A DNA stretch of 64,000 nucleotides from Treponema pectinovorum (GTDB taxonomy: Bacteria; Spirochaetota; Spirochaetia; Treponematales; Treponemataceae), in assembly GCF_900497595.1 (NCBI RefSeq), contig NZ_UFQO01000002.1, positions 434,001 through 498,000 of the forward strand. The letters are read 5' to 3'. The notes below the pieces were generated by a model. The model had not been told where the DNA came from. It searched no databases and saw only the letters and a program-made list of their open reading frames with translations. Each line of letters starts with the position of its first letter. Position 1 is the first letter of the stretch. Made by a program: the position numbers and the translations under genes. Shown here piece by piece: positions 60,534-64,000 of the stretch.

Positions 60534-61929
60534 TCCAGATGAGCCTATTGTGGCTATTGCGACAGCTCTTGCACCAAGTGCGCTTGGTATTGTAAGGGTG
60601 AGTGGTAAAGATTGTGTAAAATTGATTTCCGCAATATTTTCGAGACCAAATCAATTATTAAAAGCAGAAGGCAATACTATTGTTTACGGTTGGATTTGCG
60701 ATGGGAATGAAAAAATTGATGAAGTTTTGATAAGCGTGTTCCGTGCGCCCAAAAGTTTTACTGGCGAAGAAATGTGCGAAATAAACTGTCACGGCGGAGT
60801 TGCTGTTGTAAAAGCTGTATACGAAACCTTGCTAAAAAACGGATTTAGACCTGCTGAGAGTGGAGAGTTCACTTTTCGCGCATACATAAACGGAAAATCC
60901 GATCTAACAAAAGCAGAAGCGGTAAGGGAAATTATAGATTCAAAGACAAATGCTAGCAGAAGCCATGCGGCAGGAAGACTTACAGGTTCGCTTTTTAAAG
61001 AAATTGATTTTGTAAAAACACTTTTAACGGATACTCTTGCCGCAATAGAAGTTGATATTGAATATCCAGAAGATGAAGAAACGATTGCAGACAGTTTTGA
61101 TAAAGCAGACTTAGAAAAAGCAAAATCCAATCTTTTTGAATTGGCATCTTCGTGGAAGAGCGAAAAACTTTACCAAGACGGCGCAAAAGTTGTTCTTGCA
61201 GGAAAGACAAACGCAGGAAAATCTTCGCTATTTAATGTTTTGTTAAAAGAAGACCGCTCAATCGTTAGCGATATTGAAGGCACAACTCGAGACTGGATTG
61301 AAAGCTGGGTAAGTTTTGATGGAATTCCTGCAAGGCTTTTTGATACTGCGGGTCTTAGAAAAACAGATGATTTAATAGAAGCAAAAGGTGTTGAACTTAC
61401 AAAGGATTTGGTTAAGGATGCGGATCTTATTTTGTATCTGGTTGACTCTACAAAAGGCTTGCTTGATGAAGATTGGATTTTTATAAAAGAAAATTACGGA
61501 ATTCCGTTGATTGTTGTTTTTAACAAGGCAGATTTAGCACAAGATGAAAAGCGTTGCAATATTGAAAGTATAAAAAATAAGTTAAAAGCAGAAAACAGTG
61601 GCGAAAAAACATATTTTGTTCGAGTTTCTGCAAAAAAAGGCAATGGAATTTTCGAACTTACAGAACTTGTAAAAAATGTCCTCTTAGGAGATTCAACGCA
61701 AAAAAGTGACTCGGCAGGACTTGGTTCAACACGACAACGCGATTGCGTTCTAAATGCTTACGAAAGCGTTACTCATGCTTTAAAAATTGCTGATGAAGGT
61801 TCTTATGCGTTGGATGCGGTTGTGCAGGATTTGGAAGATGCTTTAGAAAACCTTGGCGAAGTTACTGGAGAAGTTACGCCAGACGATGTTTTGGGTTCAA
61901 TTTTTAGCCATTTCTGTGTTGGCAAGTAA
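60514..61929 (+). CDS. mnmE: tRNA uridine-5-carboxymethylaminomethyl synthase GTPase MnmE
   Basis: MnmE with MnmG modifies U34 of several tRNAs. The N-terminal tetrahydrofolate-binding domain, the helical part and the inserted G domain (GKTNAGKSSLFN, DTAGLRKTDD, NKAD) are present, and the C-terminal FCVGK holds the catalytic Cys. 471 residues is normal. The GTG start overlaps the end of the preceding gene by 20 bases. mnmG is not in the window. Confidence 0.95.
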   Translation: MTNTKYNPDEPIVAIATALAPSALGIVRVSGKDCVKLISAIFSRPNQLLKAEGNTIVYGWICDGNEKIDEVLISVFRAPKSFTGEEMCEINCHGGVAVVKAVYETLLKNGFRPAESGEFTFRAYINGKSDLTKAEAVREIIDSKTNASRSHAAGRLTGSLFKEIDFVKTLLTDTLAAIEVDIEYPEDEETIADSFDKADLEKAKSNLFELASSWKSEKLYQDGAKVVLAGKTNAGKSSLFNVLLKEDRSIVSDIEGTTRDWIESWVSFDGIPARLFDTAGLRKTDDLIEAKGVELTKDLVKDADLILYLVDSTKGLLDEDWIFIKENYGIPLIVVFNKADLAQDEKRCNIESIKNKLKAENSGEKTYFVRVSAKKGNGIFELTELVKNVLLGDSTQKSDSAGLGSTRQRDCVLNAYESVTHALKIADEGSYALDAVVQDLEDALENLGEVTGEVTPDDVLGSIFSHFCVGK

Positions 61930-62330
61930 ATTGATTGCATCTGTTGTAAGTCGCACCTCCGTGTGCGACAAGGATAGTTGTTTAAGAAAAACCTCCTTGT
62001 TTTTCTTAAACGGACAGTTTTTGCAAAACTGTCAGCAATTGTTGTAAGTCGCACTTCCGTGTGCGACAAGGATAGGAGTACCGAAGTCCCGAGCGTAGCG
62101 AGGGATGAGCGGCGGCTAGTCCGCGAAGTGCGTATAGCCTGTTTTTTGCGATTTATCGCAAAAAGTCGCCCAAAGCGAAATCTAAAATAGAAATCTTTAT
62201 TTTTAGGCTGTGCATATTTCGGATTTTTAGGCAAAAAAATAGATTTTGATTGAAAAATCGTTATAATAAGTCAGTTTGACGATTCTGCAAAGGCGATGTT
62301 AAAATTGCAGAATATTAAAAGGGGTCATAA
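61930..62330. other. 401-base intergenic region: composite repeat, then leader of the 62331 gene
   Basis: The composite element in inverted orientation takes up 61940-62175. The rest is AT-rich with AAGGGGT before the ATG at 62331. No RNA gene is visible. Confidence 0.55.
61935..62175 (-). repeat. Composite hairpin repeat element, copy 3 (inverted)
   Basis: Read on the minus strand the order is the same as in copies 1 and 2: hairpin D (62143-62164), linker, hairpin A (GTCGCAC-loop-GTGCGAC, 62048-62067), 14 bases, hairpin B (62013-62033), one base, hairpin C with a 13-bp stem (61980-62011), and here a second A hairpin (61950-61969). The loops read ACGGAA, AAGGAG and ACGGAG on that strand. Confidence 0.82.
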
Positions 62331-63455
62331 ATGCGTAATTACAGTGGCAGATTTTTAAAAGCCTTTTTAACCTTGATTTTTTTAGCATTTGGTGCGGATT
62401 TTGCTTTTACGCAGGAATCTTTGGAACAGGTTTATGCGGAAATTGACAAAGTTTTTTCTGAACACTCCTCAGAAAACCTTTCTAAAGTTTTAGGAAAGTA
62501 CAATAAATCAAGCGATTATAATCTTTATGAATCCTATACGTTAAAGAAAACCCGCCAGTTGATAATCGAAAACGATTTAGCATTTGCAAGGCAAGTTTCG
62601 CTCGTTGTTATAGACAATAATTTGGAAAATTTTGATGCTGTTGACCTTTATTCTTACATTGACAGGGCAATTTTGGGCGAAGAGATGGCTCGAAAGGCAG
62701 AAGAAAACAGGCTTAAATTGGAAGAAGAGCGTCTTTCTGCCATGACTGCAAGGGCAAAAAGCAAAATTGAAAAATCAAATTCATATTCCAGTGTGAGTAC
62801 CGCATCTGGTTCTCAAGTTTATATGAATCAAGACCAGCAATCTTTTTCTACTGTAAATTGGGATGTTCAGCTTGGGATTGCCGATGTTATGTTTCAAAAT
62901 ATTACCGCTCCCCAAGCATATACGAGTTTAAAATATGGACTTGCCGTTGGAATGAATCTATTTTATAAAACCGACCAGTACGTAATTGGCGCGGAGTCTT
63001 TTGCGGATTTTCATATGCTTACTCTTGGACAAGGTGAACCAGAAACTATGAGTAGTCTCAGATTTATGCCGATGATAGCTCTTCGGTCTTTAAGCAAAAA
63101 AATGTTTTTCCGTGGAGGAATTGCGGTTTCGGCCTTGAGTTCTGAAAAAACAGAAAAAACAGATTCTGTTGGGAATTTTATAACGCCTGCTGTGGGAATT
63201 GGATTTGAAAACTTTTTTATAGGAAAAGCAGTTGGAAGCCTTCATTACGACTATTATTTGGGTCATTTTTTCTATGGCGACTTAAAATCTGCAATGGGAT
63301 TTGGTTGTTCGGTTTTAATTCCATTTAATCAAACTGGAAATGCAACAATCGGATTAAAACTTGGAATTGATGATTTGCTTTTTGTAAAAGAACAAGGAAT
63401 TGATAATCGTTGTAAAGCAATTTTTGCGATTGGAGTAGGCAATGTTAAAGACTAA
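62331..63455 (+). CDS. Exported protein, probable outer-membrane beta-barrel
   Basis: A signal peptide (FLKAFLTLIFLAFGADFAFT) is followed by a helical part with a charged coiled coil (EEMARKAEENRLKLEEERL, about 115-135) and then a run of amphipathic beta strands from about residue 175 to the end, which suggests a barrel with roughly eight to ten strands. I do not recognise the family. It overlaps the next gene by 14 bases, so both are made together. Confidence 0.6.
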   Translation: MRNYSGRFLKAFLTLIFLAFGADFAFTQESLEQVYAEIDKVFSEHSSENLSKVLGKYNKSSDYNLYESYTLKKTRQLIIENDLAFARQVSLVVIDNNLENFDAVDLYSYIDRAILGEEMARKAEENRLKLEEERLSAMTARAKSKIEKSNSYSSVSTASGSQVYMNQDQQSFSTVNWDVQLGIADVMFQNITAPQAYTSLKYGLAVGMNLFYKTDQYVIGAESFADFHMLTLGQGEPETMSSLRFMPMIALRSLSKKMFFRGGIAVSALSSEKTEKTDSVGNFITPAVGIGFENFFIGKAVGSLHYDYYLGHFFYGDLKSAMGFGCSVLIPFNQTGNATIGLKLGIDDLLFVKEQGIDNRCKAIFAIGVGNVKD

Positions 63456-64000
63456 AAAAAGTATAATTTTCCCCATAATTTTTTTTGTTGCTAGCGTTTT
63501 TGCTATAGCACAATCTTTTGGAACTTTGGATTTGACAAAACGCTATCTTGAAAGAGCGAATTCTGAATATGAAAGTGGCAATATAGAAGAATCGTACAAA
63601 GCTATGAATGTGGTTTTGCGTTTGAATGAATCTTCTGGAATTCCTGCAAATGTAACTTTGTTTGCAACTCAAGTTTATACAAAATTGCTTCAAAAGATAA
63701 AGACGACAAGAGATTATTCAAAATTCGGTGAAATCACTTCAAACCTTGAAAAATACACAGTTATCGCGGACTCAAATATTCAACGTCTTGTAAAAGACAT
63801 CTATGCTCAGCAGGAGACGGAACTTCAGGCAAAAAAAGATGAAGCTCAAAGGGCGGAACTAGAAGAACAGCGCTTGATATACCAACAGCAGTTAGAAGAG
63901 CAACAAAAAAATCAGGCTTCGTTTATACAAGCAATGCAGGCAAGCCAAGAAAATGTTATGTCTTCAATAGTAGATTTGGGTGACAAGATGGCTGGTGCGG
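63442..64000 (+). CDS. Exported coiled-coil protein, N-terminal part
   Basis: The frame starts at ATG 63442 within the end of the previous gene and runs off the window, 186 codons visible. A signal peptide (IIFPIIFFVASVFAIA) leads to a TPR-like region (LERANSEYESGNIEESYKA) and, from about residue 130, a Glu/Gln/Lys-rich coiled coil (EETELQAKKDEAQRAELEEQ form). With its partner it may form an envelope or motility-linked structure, but nothing more can be said. Confidence 0.6.
   Translation, partial: MLKTKKSIIFPIIFFVASVFAIAQSFGTLDLTKRYLERANSEYESGNIEESYKAMNVVLRLNESSGIPANVTLFATQVYTKLLQKIKTTRDYSKFGEITSNLEKYTVIADSNIQRLVKDIYAQQETELQAKKDEAQRAELEEQRLIYQQQLEEQQKNQASFIQAMQASQENVMSSIVDLGDKMAGA

Noticed and set aside
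1-64000. tRNA or rRNA genes and CRISPR arrays
   Set aside because: I looked for T-arm GTTCGA contexts, CCA ends and regularly spaced direct repeats and found none with the needed structure; the hairpin repeats are not spaced like CRISPR.

Overview
The window reads as chromosomal DNA of a host-associated, anaerobic Treponema-like spirochaete. The coding sequence is AT-rich and many promoters have good -10 boxes. The gene set fits treponemes: a bacterial XPB-type helicase with a large partner gene, FlgM, enzyme I of the PTS, several c-di-GMP proteins, an acetate-forming phosphate acetyltransferase, a DAACS carboxylate carrier, many short lipoproteins and ParAB. I see no rRNA, tRNA, CRISPR array, insertion sequence or prophage. 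The genus is an inference from gene content, not from a marker gene.

Layout. 0-9 kb: a DUF1538 membrane protein coupled to a double PII-like protein, birA, a large unknown protein, pta, lspA with a small membrane protein, and a divergent pair of a membrane protein and an ATPase-HDOD protein. 9-16.5 kb: an acyl-CoA synthetase divergent from a TetR regulator, rsmI, flgM, a degenerate iron-alcohol-dehydrogenase relative, a TrmH methyltransferase and an Rsm22-like protein. 16.5-20.1 kb: the minus-strand group ptsI-der-merR. 20.2-28.4 kb: a SEC-C/YchJ protein, rlmB, a diguanylate cyclase, an RpiB-like isomerase, aspS, purU, uridine phosphorylase and a TrmN6-like methyltransferase. 29-38 kb: a GGDEF-EAL protein, a carboxylate carrier, a Rossmann-like protein, MgtC, then XPB and its partner. 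37.8-42.8 kb: a TrpXYZ-type ABC importer whose three genes are pulled apart by an alginate-lyase-like lipoprotein, a DinJ-YafQ toxin-antitoxin pair and three intergenic repeat elements. 42.8-50.7 kb: a METTL25-like methyltransferase, parAB, a histidine phosphatase, a Cys-less PurF, a stand-alone AICAR transformylase, a HAD phosphatase and a TudS-like protein. 51-64 kb: a periplasmic-sensor GGDEF-EAL protein, a methyltransferase, fabD-fabG, an envelope cluster (LpoB-like, LPP20-like, DUF4015), mnmE, and two exported proteins, the last cut by the window end.

Themes. RNA modification is heavily represented (RsmI, two SpoU proteins, Rsm22-like, TrmN6-like, METTL25-like, MnmE). c-di-GMP turnover is spread over three proteins, one with a broken GGDEF motif. 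Purine synthesis shows an unusual PurF beside a PurH half-enzyme.

The most unusual signal is non-coding. A composite hairpin element occurs at 28.4, 41.4 and 62.0 kb, in both orientations, with fixed spacing between hairpins, loops of the form ACGGAN, and stems that change sequence while staying paired. Smaller relatives lie at 5.2, 15.0, 39.6, 40.4 and 56.2 kb. A second signal is a set of genes with a promoter -10 box only 6-8 bases before the ATG and no Shine-Dalgarno sequence, which suggests leaderless transcripts. FliA-type promoter matches precede flgM and the DUF4015 gene.
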